Shown here: in pieces, positions 17,267 to 25,909 of the stretch
Layout: every line of letters begins with the position of its first letter
Numbering within the stretch: the stretch's first letter is position 1
Origin: Denitrificimonas halotolerans
GTDB taxonomy: Bacteria; Pseudomonadota; Gammaproteobacteria; Pseudomonadales; Pseudomonadaceae
NCBI RefSeq assembly: GCF_034259425.1
Contig: NZ_JAXIVU010000001.1
Location: forward strand, 310,001 to 374,000
Direction: 5' to 3'
Length of the DNA stretch: 64,000 nt
Notes under the pieces: model-generated
Told to the model about the DNA's origin: nothing
The model's database searches: none
What the model saw: only the letters and a program-made list of their open reading frames with translations
Program-made: the position numbers and the translations under genes

Positions 17267-19921
17267 ATGTCCAAACCTCTTGATATCCATAATTTGCAAT
17301 GCGCTCAATGGCGGCAAGCTTTCCAACCAGGTGACTTTAAGCGCGGCAAAGCTTATGCAGCACAACAGCGCAGCACTTTACTGCACCTTCAAGATTTCAC
17401 GCTAACAGCTCGTTGCAAAGGCTCTGCCAAACAAAGTTACACCCAAAGCATCCAACTATTACCACAAACAGATTACTACGATATTAATGGTCGCTGTTCC
17501 TGCTATGTCGGCTATAACTGTAAACATGTCGTTGCAGCCTTACTCACCTTAGAGCAAGCACAGGTGAACAATCAGCCTCCAGCCGCACTTACGAACACAG
17601 CTGCATTATCGACGTCTACTCCTAAACTTAAGGTAATTGATGCTCCACTGCAGCAACCCGTCCCGCAACTCACCTTCGGCAGTATAAGTTTAGAACGTTA
17701 TGAAAAACGCAGTGCCCGCATGCTTACCAGTGTACAGCATCGTGCAGCCTTAGCTTTTAATTACCAAGGCCATCTATGTAGCGACAAACCAAAAGCAACA
17801 TTTCTAGCCAAAATAGGCCCCTATCAGCGTCTACGTTTTATGCGTGATTTAAAATTTGAGCAAAGCTGTCGAACGCTGCTGCAAAAGTTGGGCTGGAAAA
17901 TTTCTTTACGCCGCAGTGATGCTACTCCAGAGGATGCCGGCGAGGTGTATGAGCTCCCTAGCGAGCAGGCATGGCTGACATTTATGCAGCAACCTTTACA
18001 GGATTTACGCGACCAAAACTGGCAGATCATTATGCTACCGGGCTTTCAATACAACCTACTTCCCGTTGATCAATGGCACGTAACCATTGAAGAGGAACCG
18101 AGTCTTGATTGGTTCTCACTCGAACTTGGTATTGAAGTTGCCGGGCAGTCCATACGCTTACTGCCGATATTATTGCAGCTAATTCGCCACTCTCCTCAAT
18201 TACTGGATCCTAACTACCTTCAGCAGCGTGACAACCAAGAGATTGTCATCGTAATGATTCACCAGCTTGGGCGTAGGGTAGCGCTACCCTACGAACGCAT
18301 CCGATCAGTTCTTCAATCCCTCTCAGACCTCTATGTACGCGAAAACATCAGTAATGAATACAAACTGCGCCTACCATGCCAAGAGGCTGCTCGCTTAAAT
18401 AAGCTACAAGCTCAAGGTATTGAGTGGCATGGTGGGGAAAAGATTCAAGCACTGGCTAAACAACTGACGGAACCCTTACATAAGCTCTGCGAAGCCCCAC
18501 AAGGGCTGCAAGCTCAGTTACGTGATTACCAACTTGAAGGGTTAACCTGGATGCAAAACCTTATGCAGTTAGGTATGAGTGGAATCTTGGCCGATGATAT
18601 GGGGCTAGGTAAAACCTTACAAACCTTAGCCCACATTCTTACGGAGAAAAATACACAGCGCTTACAAAACCCTGCTTTAATTATTTTGCCTACTAGCTTA
18701 ATCGCTAACTGGCAAGATGAGATTGCACGATTCACTCCAAACCTGAACGTCTTGACCTTGCACGGTGCCGATCGTCATACACGATTTAATCAAATTGCTC
18801 AGGCCGATGCCGTTATCAGTACTTATGCTTTATTATCACGGGATGCGTCTCGGTTACTGGCTCAAGACTGGCATTTAATTGTTCTAGATGAAGCTCAAAC
18901 CATTAAAAACCCACGCAGTAAAGCGGCTCAATGCGCTAGCCAACTACGTTCCAACCAGCGCCTTTGCTTAACAGGTACTCCTATAGAAAACAACTTAAGC
19001 GAACTCTGGTCACTGTTTAATTTTTTAATGCCGGGCTGGCTTGGCGATAACAAAAGTTTCTCTCGCCAATACCGTACCCCTATTGAAAAGTTGGGTGATG
19101 CGCAACGCTTAAAGCATCTACAAGGCCGCCTACAACCCTTCATTCTGCGCCGAAACAAACAACAAGTAGCCAGTGAATTACCAAAAAAAACTGAGATCAC
19201 GCACTATATAGATTTATCTGGCGCCCAACGCGACCGCTATGAAACACTGCGTCTCGCTATGGATAAAAAAGTACGTCACGCAATCGAACGTACCGGCATT
19301 GGAGCCAGTCATATCTTACTGCTCGAAGCCTTACTGCGTTTGCGTCAAATCTGTTGTGACTTACGTCTTTTAAGTGAAGAGGATGCACAAACCTATACCA
19401 GCAAAGCCTCTGCCAAAATGCAGCACTTACTGAACATGCTACGTATTTTCATTGCCGAGGGGCGTCGCATTTTAATCTTTTCTCAGTTTACGAGCATGCT
19501 AAGCCTAATAGCTGAAGCCCTTAAACAAGAACATATAGACTTTGTACAACTCACTGGACAAACTCGAGATCGACGCACTCCTGTTGAGCAGTTCCAAAGC
19601 GAACAGGTACCGGTTTTCCTTATCAGCCTTAAGGCGGGTGGTGTAGGGCTCAACTTAACAGCAGCTGATACAGTGATCCATTTTGACCCTTGGTGGAACC
19701 CCGCTACCGAAGCACAAGCCAGTGACAGGGCTTACCGTATCGGCCAAGACAAGCCTGTATTTATCTATAAACTGATCGCTCGTGGTAGCGTAGAAGAAAA
19801 GATTCAACACTTGCAACAACATAAAGCAGAGCTTGCTAGAAGCATTTTAGAGGGCGGCTCGAGCAGCCGTATTAACCTCGATAGTGATGCTATTGATAGC
19901 TTATTGGCGCCGCTGAATTGA
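17267..19921 (+). CDS. SNF2-family DEAD/DEAH helicase with SWIM zinc finger
   Basis: An 884-residue SF2 translocase. An N-terminal SWIM finger (CSCYVGYNCKH, about residue 77-87) is followed by a long linker and the Snf2 core: DDMGLGKTLQTL (motif I), LDEAQTIKNP (motif II), LTGTPIENNLSELWSLFNFL (motif III region), then FSQFTSMLSLI, LKAGGVGLNL and DPWWNPATEAQASDRAYRIG in the second RecA domain. Such proteins move on double-stranded DNA and may remodel nucleoprotein complexes. No partner gene is evident, and its specific role is not known. Confidence 0.92.
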   Translation: MSKPLDIHNLQCAQWRQAFQPGDFKRGKAYAAQQRSTLLHLQDFTLTARCKGSAKQSYTQSIQLLPQTDYYDINGRCSCYVGYNCKHVVAALLTLEQAQVNNQPPAALTNTAALSTSTPKLKVIDAPLQQPVPQLTFGSISLERYEKRSARMLTSVQHRAALAFNYQGHLCSDKPKATFLAKIGPYQRLRFMRDLKFEQSCRTLLQKLGWKISLRRSDATPEDAGEVYELPSEQAWLTFMQQPLQDLRDQNWQIIMLPGFQYNLLPVDQWHVTIEEEPSLDWFSLELGIEVAGQSIRLLPILLQLIRHSPQLLDPNYLQQRDNQEIVIVMIHQLGRRVALPYERIRSVLQSLSDLYVRENISNEYKLRLPCQEAARLNKLQAQGIEWHGGEKIQALAKQLTEPLHKLCEAPQGLQAQLRDYQLEGLTWMQNLMQLGMSGILADDMGLGKTLQTLAHILTEKNTQRLQNPALIILPTSLIANWQDEIARFTPNLNVLTLHGADRHTRFNQIAQADAVISTYALLSRDASRLLAQDWHLIVLDEAQTIKNPRSKAAQCASQLRSNQRLCLTGTPIENNLSELWSLFNFLMPGWLGDNKSFSRQYRTPIEKLGDAQRLKHLQGRLQPFILRRNKQQVASELPKKTEITHYIDLSGAQRDRYETLRLAMDKKVRHAIERTGIGASHILLLEALLRLRQICCDLRLLSEEDAQTYTSKASAKMQHLLNMLRIFIAEGRRILIFSQFTSMLSLIAEALKQEHIDFVQLTGQTRDRRTPVEQFQSEQVPVFLISLKAGGVGLNLTAADTVIHFDPWWNPATEAQASDRAYRIGQDKPVFIYKLIARGSVEEKIQHLQQHKAELARSILEGGSSSRINLDSDAIDSLLAPLN

Positions 19922-19987
19922 TCTAAAAACATGTTCACCCGACACCGCCTTTGCTATGCTCAACGTAAGACTTAAGGAACATTACAA

Positions 19988-20470
19988 GTGAAACCTAATC
20001 GACCTGAAAAACTACGCAATTGTTTGCATGATTATGCTGAGTCCATTGGTAATTTATTGGTTGAGGCCTTTCATTATATTGCTTTATTTGCGATTGGCGG
20101 CATTACGGCTTGGGCAGGAACAATGGCCGCGCTAGAAATGCTTGCAAAAGGTACCGCCTCTATTGATGATATTTTACTGCTCTTTATTTACTTAGAGCTT
20201 GGCGCCATGGTTGGCATTTACTTTAAAACCAACCATATGCCTGTGCGCTTTCTGATTTATGTCGCCATCACCGCTCTAACACGCCTGATGATTTCAGATA
20301 TTTCGCACCATAATGACCCGAATATGGGTGTCGTTTATGTCTCAGGAGCAATCTTGCTCTTAGCTTTGGCTGTACTTGTAGTGCGTTATGCCTCTACTCA
20401 TTACCCTTCAATTAAGCCGTCATCTAATAAAGTTGCCGACGAAAGTCATGAAGGTACCGAACCAAACTAA
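19988..20470 (+). CDS. PsiE-family membrane protein
   Basis: A 160-residue inner-membrane protein with four predicted helices (about 25-50, 58-78, 85-105, 117-137) resembling phosphate-starvation-inducible PsiE. The hallmark FHYIALFAIGGI and LLFIYLELGAMVGIYFKTNH are present. Function is unknown. The start is GTG with AAGGA upstream. No Pho box is apparent upstream, so phosphate control is not shown here. It is convergent with the DUF1820 gene, with the tnpB element in between. Confidence 0.85.
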   Translation: MKPNRPEKLRNCLHDYAESIGNLLVEAFHYIALFAIGGITAWAGTMAALEMLAKGTASIDDILLLFIYLELGAMVGIYFKTNHMPVRFLIYVAITALTRLMISDISHHNDPNMGVVYVSGAILLLALAVLVVRYASTHYPSIKPSSNKVADESHEGTEPN

Positions 20471-20478
20471 CACAATGA

Positions 20479-20491
20479 ACACCACTGCTGT
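20479..20491 (+). repeat. Left arm of a split inverted repeat
   Basis: ACACCACTGCTGT here is the reverse complement, 12 of 13, of ACAACAGTGGTGT at 21724-21736. The arms flank the tnpB element exactly. They look like the two sides of one hairpin between convergent psiE and DUF1820 genes that the element separated by 1.2 kb. Confidence 0.5.
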
Positions 20492-20510
20492 ACTTAAGTT
20501 TTGACATCCT

Positions 20511-20530
20511 CCCCGACCTAAAGGACGGGG
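20511..20530 (-). other. Right-end hairpin of the tnpB element, likely end of omega RNA scaffold
   Basis: On the minus strand CCCCGTCC-TTTA-GGTCGGGG forms a stem with one mismatch, overlapping the tnpB stop codon. In the IS200/IS605 group this region ends the reRNA (omega RNA), and the bases just outside the element serve as guide. The guide would begin about base 20500 and read leftwards, starting AACTTAAGTACAGCAG. The RNA itself is inferred. Confidence 0.5.
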
Positions 20531-21582
20531 ATTCCTACTGCTAGACGACCATGCCCGGCCGCGAGAATGTTACGTGCCGCGTTTATATCGCGATCGTGAG
20601 TGACACCACACCCACTGCACGTCCATTCTCTTATTCCAAGTCCTGCGATACCTTTCGGCCTCGATTCGGGCAAACTGCCGCAACTCGAACAGGTTTGGGT
20701 GGTGTATGCCTCGTCAATTTCCTTAAAAACAATGCCTGCGTGAGCGCATTTATAGTCCAGCATTGTTTTTAATTGACCCCAGCCAGCGTCCAGCACTGAC
20801 TTGGCCATCGTGGTTTTAACGAGCTTTAAACTACTGACATTACCGACATAGATTTCACCGCAGCGGTTGACCAGCGTGCGGCTGAACTTGTGCAGGGCAT
20901 CTTTTCTACGGTTAGCGATTTTCGCGTGAATGGTTTTGACTTGGGTTTTATTTCTGGCTCGTTGCGCTATGGCTAATTTTTCCTCAAGGCCACGATAGAA
21001 GCGGCCCGCTTCCAGCTTGGTGCCGTCCGAGCAGGTGGCTATATCAGTTAAGCCAAGGTCAATACCGATGCGGTCTTGGCCGGCGGGTATCTCAGTCTGC
21101 ACATCCACCACTACATTGAAGCACCAGCGGCCACGGGCATCTTCATTGAAACTGGCCGAGCGGAGTTTATATTGGCTCAAACCGTAGCTATCCCAGACCT
21201 TAAAATAGTGGCCGTTGTGGTAGACCTGTCCGTTTTTCCATTGAGCTGCACCTGTATTGACGGGTATCCAGCCCAGTGAGCGGCATACACCGCCTGATTT
21301 GCGCCAGTTCAGCCGCACCTTCTTAAACTGCTTGCGGCGTGTGACATGCTCACCTGCAATGCACTGTAAGGTTTGGCTGTGCAGGCCAAGCTCTTTACCT
21401 GCGCTCTTTGTGTAGGGATGCATATCATACGCAGACAAAAACACACCACGCTCTTTGATCGAGCGTTGACTTAATTCATTAACAAAGTTCCAAACGAAAT
21501 TGACGCTGCGAGCCATGCGGTTTAGCAAGGGCACATGCCTGTCTTGTACTCGAACTTTTAATGTTTTGGTGTGCTTTATCAT
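20518..21582 (-). CDS. tnpB: RNA-guided endonuclease TnpB-family protein
   Basis: A 354-residue OrfB_IS605-type protein: N-terminal helix-turn-helix-like part, then the RuvC-like nuclease split into three motifs and a zinc finger. RuvC-I Asp is in GIDLG (D175), RuvC-III Asp in HDRDINAA (D332), and the zinc ligands are C298, C301, C322, C325. The RuvC-II glutamate usually found in a VVEDL-like strand is not there: the strand reads YVGNVSS (245-251). Active TnpB uses an omega RNA to cut DNA at the empty donor site. Whether this variant still cuts is uncertain. Confidence 0.9.
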   Translation of the reverse strand: MIKHTKTLKVRVQDRHVPLLNRMARSVNFVWNFVNELSQRSIKERGVFLSAYDMHPYTKSAGKELGLHSQTLQCIAGEHVTRRKQFKKVRLNWRKSGGVCRSLGWIPVNTGAAQWKNGQVYHNGHYFKVWDSYGLSQYKLRSASFNEDARGRWCFNVVVDVQTEIPAGQDRIGIDLGLTDIATCSDGTKLEAGRFYRGLEEKLAIAQRARNKTQVKTIHAKIANRRKDALHKFSRTLVNRCGEIYVGNVSSLKLVKTTMAKSVLDAGWGQLKTMLDYKCAHAGIVFKEIDEAYTTQTCSSCGSLPESRPKGIAGLGIREWTCSGCGVTHDRDINAARNILAAGHGRLAVGIPVL

Positions 21583-21752
21583 ACTGTATACAATACCAGT
21601 ACCAATCTACACTGCAAAGACTTTAGCGTGTTTGTTTAGGGGTTAAGGGGCTGCTTACGCAGCCCTCGCTATCCATCCCCGCACTAAAAGTACGAGGTCT
21701 TACGCGATTTTGATAAACTAAACACAACAGTGGTGTAAGTTTGAGCAGCAAA

Positions 21753-22076
21753 TTATTTGGTTGGCACGGGCATAGGAAAAGACATAACATTACTCGCAGC
21801 AGCCTCAGTAATCGTGGCTACGCCTAAACGTTCTACCTCGTCAATACGCACTATGGAATGCATCGGTACATAACTACGAATCACCCCTTCAAATTGCGCT
21901 TTGAGCTTCTCTTCACTCGGGTCTACAACGACTTGAGTACGTTCGCCAAAAACAAATTCTTCTATTTCTAAAAAGCCCCACAGATCACTTTGAAAAATAG
22001 CCTTGGCATACATTTCAAAGACCTGGCCTTGATTGACAAAGATCACCTTAAAAATTGGGTTTTCGCTTTTACTCAT
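21753..22076 (-). CDS. DUF1820-family protein
   Basis: A 107-residue small cytoplasmic protein typical of Pseudomonas and relatives: PIFKVIFVNQGQVFEMYAK, SDLWGFLEIEEFVFGE and IVRIDEVERLG fit the DUF1820 family. It has no signal peptide or membrane segment. Function is unknown. It is a single gene, convergent with psiE and divergent from the candidate Fur-regulated small RNA. Confidence 0.85.
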   Translation of the reverse strand: MSKSENPIFKVIFVNQGQVFEMYAKAIFQSDLWGFLEIEEFVFGERTQVVVDPSEEKLKAQFEGVIRSYVPMHSIVRIDEVERLGVATITEAAASNVMSFPMPVPTK

Positions 22077-22222
22077 AACCGCATAAAACTCTTAAATAAA
22101 CGGAGGTGCGCAGCTTAACATAATCACCCTATGCTTGAGCACTCGTTATGCTAATCTGCACTTTTCTATCCTCCTTGAATAAACTTGCAACATGTTTAGG
22201 TGTATAGACGACTAAGAACCTC

Positions 22223-22252
22223 TTGACCTAAAAATAACAATCATTATCATTT
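22223..22252 (+). promoter_or_regulatory. Sigma-70 promoter overlapped by a Fur box
   Basis: TTGACC (22223-22228), a 16-base spacer and TATCAT (22245-22250) make a good promoter. AACAATCATTATCATT (22236-22251) closely matches the Fur operator consensus half GATAATCATTATC and covers the spacer and -10. Fur with iron would therefore block transcription to the right. Confidence 0.75.
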
Positions 22253-22257
22253 ACATT

Positions 22258-22360
22258 TCTGATTGCAAGATCAGCCATAACTCAAAAGCGAACAGGTCGT
22301 TTTAAGTTATCTCCCTATCAGGCTTCACACAATTTGGCCCGCTTATAGCGGGTCTTTTTT
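22258..22360 (+). ncRNA. Candidate Fur-regulated small RNA, PrrF-like
   Basis: A transcript from about 22258 (7-8 bases past the -10) to the terminator is about 100 nt and has no credible open frame. It carries AGATCAGCC at 22268-22276, resembling the conserved core I recall from PrrF RNAs of Pseudomonas. PrrF, like RyhB, is made in iron starvation and represses mRNAs of iron-containing proteins. Promoter, operator, size and terminator support an sRNA; the PrrF identity rests on the short core and is less sure. Confidence 0.65.
22338..22360 (+). terminator. Terminator of the candidate sRNA
   Basis: CCCGC-TTATA-GCGGG followed by TCTTTTTT, on the plus strand. There is no plus-strand protein gene upstream of it after psiE, so it marks the end of the Fur-regulated transcript. 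Confidence 0.85.
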
Positions 22361-22397
22361 ACTTGAATGAAGCCTCTCAAAATTTTATAGGCAAAAA

Positions 22398-22424
22398 AAA
22401 AGCCAAGCACAAAGCTTGGCTTTT
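22398..22424 (-). terminator. Terminator of the DUF1302-DUF1329 unit
   Basis: AAAAGCCAAGC/GCTTGGCTTTT with a five-base loop; on the minus strand the stem is followed by nine Ts. It lies 60 bases after the DUF1329 stop. Confidence 0.85.
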
Positions 22425-22483
22425 CATGAAACATAGCGACATTCAACTCAACCGACTCAATGCCACCTCTCAGTTTTAGTGAA

Positions 22484-23854
22484 TTAACGCACACCTGCCT
22501 GACGCAAAGCAGCAGGTGTGAATTCACGTGACGTTGCTTCAGCGCCGAATTCGTACGAACTCTTTTCTTCGTTATTCATGCCCAAAGCTAAGTAACGTCC
22601 AGACTGCAAGTCATAAATTGTTTCTATTGAATACCAAGGAACCTGCTTATTAAAGTAGTGAACCGAATGCGCCTCAGCTACACGCCATAAGTTACCACGA
22701 CCATCATAATGGTCGATCTGAGCCGCTTGCCAAGTATCTTCATCAATGAAGAAATCACGCTTTGCATACACGTGACGCTCTCCCTCTTTTAAAGTCGCAG
22801 TAACGTGCCACACACGGTGCAATTCGTAACGTGTTAGATCCTGATTAATATGACCCGCTTTGATGATGTCGTCATATTTTAGCTTTGGTGAATCCAGCTC
22901 ATAGCTGTTATACGGAATATAGATTTCTTTCTTACCGTTTAACTTCCAGTTATAGCGATCAGGAGCACCGTTATACATGTCGAGGTTATCCGATGTGCGC
23001 AAACCATCTGCTGCAGTACCCGGACCATCGTAGGACACCTGCGGCGCACGACGCACACGACGTTGACCGGCGTTATACAACCACGCCATGCGCGGCTCTT
23101 TAATTTGATCCAGGGTCTCATGCACCAACAACACATTACCAGCCAAACGAGAGGGTGCTGTCACACGCTGCTTAAAATAAAACAAAATATTGCTTGGCTT
23201 GCTTGAATCATAGTCTTTCAGATTACTTGGAAAAACAAACTCATCATCAAAGTAAACCAATGAGTATGAGCCGTTGGTTTGTGGTGTAGCTTGGGTCACA
23301 ATTCGTTTGACACTCCCACCACGGTAACGGGTAATGTGGTTCCATACGACTTCCAATCCATTTTTGGGAATCGGAAAAGCATTAGCGATTCTAAAATTTT
23401 CTAAACCATTTCCGTTTTGTACCATCTTCGTATTAACAGCGTTAGCTTTAGCCGCCTCTACCACTTCCGCAGGCATATTCGCTGAGCGGTGCGTGGTATA
23501 GACCGGCATACGATAAGTGTCCGGATAACGTTTAAACATCGCTTGCTGACCAGGGGTTAACTTATCTTTATATTGATCCATATTTTGCACGGTGATAGTA
23601 AAAAGCGGTTTTTCCCCTGCATATGGGTTAGATAAAAAACCACCGCTATCCACTGCCGCAGCATTGGTTGCTAAACCACCAGTCCACTCAGGAATTGTTC
23701 CTGCAGCATTACCTGCTTTTTCAGCACCAATTGGCGTTAATGTTGTACCCAATTTTTCTGCTTCATCTGCCGATACTGCTGCCATTACGCTTGCGGCAAA
23801 CAGTGACAGCATAAAAGCTGTCCCCACTTGCGTTAAAGTTTTATTTGTTTTCAT
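22484..23854 (-). CDS. DUF1329 periplasmic / outer-membrane-associated protein
   Basis: A 456-residue exported protein. A Sec signal peptide (about 1-25, ending SVMAA) is followed by the DUF1329 domain, with AEKLGTTLTPIGAEKAGN and GTIPEWTGG at its start, a LolA/LolB-like fold in known structures of relatives. The ATG at 23854 has AAGGAAG upstream. It follows a DUF1302 gene, a common pair in Pseudomonas thought to handle hydrophobic substrates across the outer membrane. Function is not established. Confidence 0.85.
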   Translation of the reverse strand: MKTNKTLTQVGTAFMLSLFAASVMAAVSADEAEKLGTTLTPIGAEKAGNAAGTIPEWTGGLATNAAAVDSGGFLSNPYAGEKPLFTITVQNMDQYKDKLTPGQQAMFKRYPDTYRMPVYTTHRSANMPAEVVEAAKANAVNTKMVQNGNGLENFRIANAFPIPKNGLEVVWNHITRYRGGSVKRIVTQATPQTNGSYSLVYFDDEFVFPSNLKDYDSSKPSNILFYFKQRVTAPSRLAGNVLLVHETLDQIKEPRMAWLYNAGQRRVRRAPQVSYDGPGTAADGLRTSDNLDMYNGAPDRYNWKLNGKKEIYIPYNSYELDSPKLKYDDIIKAGHINQDLTRYELHRVWHVTATLKEGERHVYAKRDFFIDEDTWQAAQIDHYDGRGNLWRVAEAHSVHYFNKQVPWYSIETIYDLQSGRYLALGMNNEEKSSYEFGAEATSREFTPAALRQAGVR

Positions 23855-23938
23855 TATTTTAGTCTTCCTTAGAGTTATAAATTTGGGAGACACAAGATGC
23901 GCAATGCTGCCTCCCCCGCCAGCACTGCGCGCACTTAA

Positions 23939-25909
23939 TTAAAAGTTCATACCAACCGTAACAGATAAGAAATCACGGTCCTTCAAGGTGTTGTAGCGGC
24001 CGTCAAAAAAATTCGTATAAGAAATACCAGCAGTATAAGTGTTCTGATAATCTGCATCTAAACCAAAGCTCACAGCCTTAGAGCCCTCATTAAACTGACC
24101 ATTTGGACCATAACCATCAACGTCATGGGAAAACGCCATGTTTGGATGCAAGTTAATCCCTGCAATAGCACTGTTATAATCTAAGATACCGCGTACACGG
24201 TAGCCCCATGAGTTTTTGGTGACAAAGCCGTGGTCACCGTATTTAGCGAGTGACATCTCACCTGGATCAATAGCACTACCTGTCACACCAAAAATTGGAT
24301 CGCGTCCATAACGTATTTTGTTTTTACTCTCTAACCCACCAACATGGGTAAAGCCTACCTCACCAACCACAGTGGCACGGCTTGCACCTAACACTTGATC
24401 AAAGAAGTGAGTGAAAGTAGTTTGAATTTGAGTAATTTCCTTACGATTATATCCTTTCTGAATAGCGTCAGGAACTTTACTCTGCCACCCCAACGCGTCA
24501 GGGTTAACAGGAGCTGAAAGCGCCAAGGTCATTTGCTGAGTATTAATTTGTACAGGTGCGTTTGGACGGTAACTGATCTCACCCTGCCACGCAGTACCGG
24601 TAGGCAGAGTGGTAGAGAAGCTTAAGCCATACAGACGAATATCTTCTGGGTAATCCATAAAGTAACTGCCATTACCCACTGCAACTGCAGCCCCACCTAA
24701 TCTTTGAGCGTTAGCCGTTAAATTACCAAAATCCGCTGGCCCACTAATCCAACCGGGATTAGCCATAGCAGCCGCAATATTGCCACCCGCCGCAAGAGTT
24801 TGAGATAAAATTGTTGTATTTTGAACGGAAGATGCTGCCTGAGCAAGATTCATACCGCTAAGCGCACTAGCACTTGCATTTTTCATGCTTAAGAAAGGTG
24901 TACGACTATGATAATTCATCATATAGGCGCCATACTCAGTATTATCACCGAGCCAGCGGAAGGCGAAACCAAATTGACCATCGTCCTTGGCTTTATTGTC
25001 TTTACCTCTTGCAACCATCAAACCTTCTTGAGCTGAGTAATTAATACCCACATCACTAGTGTTAATGATATTAGACACTCCTAATGCGTTAGCACCATCA
25101 ATACCCACAAGTAGATCAGTTAACTGACGATCAAGAATATTGTAATTATCATTACACCCATCAGCCGCTACGTCTGCTGTAGAAAAGAAAGTACCGCAGT
25201 TATCCACCACCGTTTGCTTCCAACCAATCTGGTAGAAAGCTTCCATCGACAAACGATCCGTTAAGCTCTGAGAAACATAGAACATATTAACCGGGATCAA
25301 ACCTTCTTTAAGCTCTGCACCTGGACGACGGAAAGCAGAAGCATCAAGCGGGTTAACTGAGTTGATGGAGTTCATAATGAAGGTACTCTCACCCCAACTC
25401 ACGACCTGTTTACCTAAACGCACAGTGCCCGGATTATCACCTAAAAGGTAATTGTGATACACGAAAGCATCTAGAATTTCCGCACCTCGGGTTTTAGCTG
25501 CCTCTTTACGCCCTTTATTACTGATATCTTTATGTGGTCGATTACCGTCTTGCAACTCAGTGTCGTACCAATACTTGCCGCGAACAAAGACTCCAGAATC
25601 TTTATAGCGTAGTTCTAAATCATGCAGACCTTTAAAAATTTGTGAGAAAGTTTTACCGCGTTGGAAGTTTAAACGTCCATCATCACCGGTCTGAGTAAAT
25701 CCTGTACCGCCATTGGCATTGCCAATAAAACGCTTATCTGGCTTAGCCGTTGACCAGCTAGCTCCGACTGACAATGAACTATCGAACGTACCTTCAACTT
25801 CCCCTAAGTCAAAAGTTATAGCTGAGGCTGGTGCTGCTAATACTGAAGCTAAACCTATAGCAAATGGCAACTTAGCCAAACGCAATACTTGTTGTTTTTG
25901 TGTAGTCAT
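23939..25909 (-). CDS. DUF1302 outer-membrane beta-barrel protein
   Basis: A 656-residue exported protein. Signal peptide about 1-31 (SVLAAPASA), then ITFDLGEVEGTFDSSLSVGASW and a long run of amphipathic strands ending in Phe (VTVGMNF), a beta-barrel signature. The ATG at 25909 has CGGAG upstream; an in-frame ATG lies 45 bases earlier. The DUF1329 gene follows 84 bases downstream in the same direction. Substrate is unknown; family members are often induced by organic carbon sources. Confidence 0.87.
   Translation of the reverse strand: MTTQKQQVLRLAKLPFAIGLASVLAAPASAITFDLGEVEGTFDSSLSVGASWSTAKPDKRFIGNANGGTGFTQTGDDGRLNFQRGKTFSQIFKGLHDLELRYKDSGVFVRGKYWYDTELQDGNRPHKDISNKGRKEAAKTRGAEILDAFVYHNYLLGDNPGTVRLGKQVVSWGESTFIMNSINSVNPLDASAFRRPGAELKEGLIPVNMFYVSQSLTDRLSMEAFYQIGWKQTVVDNCGTFFSTADVAADGCNDNYNILDRQLTDLLVGIDGANALGVSNIINTSDVGINYSAQEGLMVARGKDNKAKDDGQFGFAFRWLGDNTEYGAYMMNYHSRTPFLSMKNASASALSGMNLAQAASSVQNTTILSQTLAAGGNIAAAMANPGWISGPADFGNLTANAQRLGGAAVAVGNGSYFMDYPEDIRLYGLSFSTTLPTGTAWQGEISYRPNAPVQINTQQMTLALSAPVNPDALGWQSKVPDAIQKGYNRKEITQIQTTFTHFFDQVLGASRATVVGEVGFTHVGGLESKNKIRYGRDPIFGVTGSAIDPGEMSLAKYGDHGFVTKNSWGYRVRGILDYNSAIAGINLHPNMAFSHDVDGYGPNGQFNEGSKAVSFGLDADYQNTYTAGISYTNFFDGRYNTLKDRDFLSVTVGMNF

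Larger units (their letters stand above)
20501..21712 (-). mobile_element. Solo tnpB element of the IS200/IS605 group (IS1341-like)
   Basis: Contains only tnpB, with no tnpA, so movement would need TnpA in trans. The left end (high coordinates) follows TTTAT on the minus strand and has a subterminal hairpin around 21677-21700 and a perfect GGGCTGC/GCAGCCC hairpin at 21648-21665. The right end (low coordinates) has the CCCCG hairpin and the typical GAGGATGTCAA tail. Ends are judged by resemblance to this group; exact cleavage points could differ by a few bases. Confidence 0.8.
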
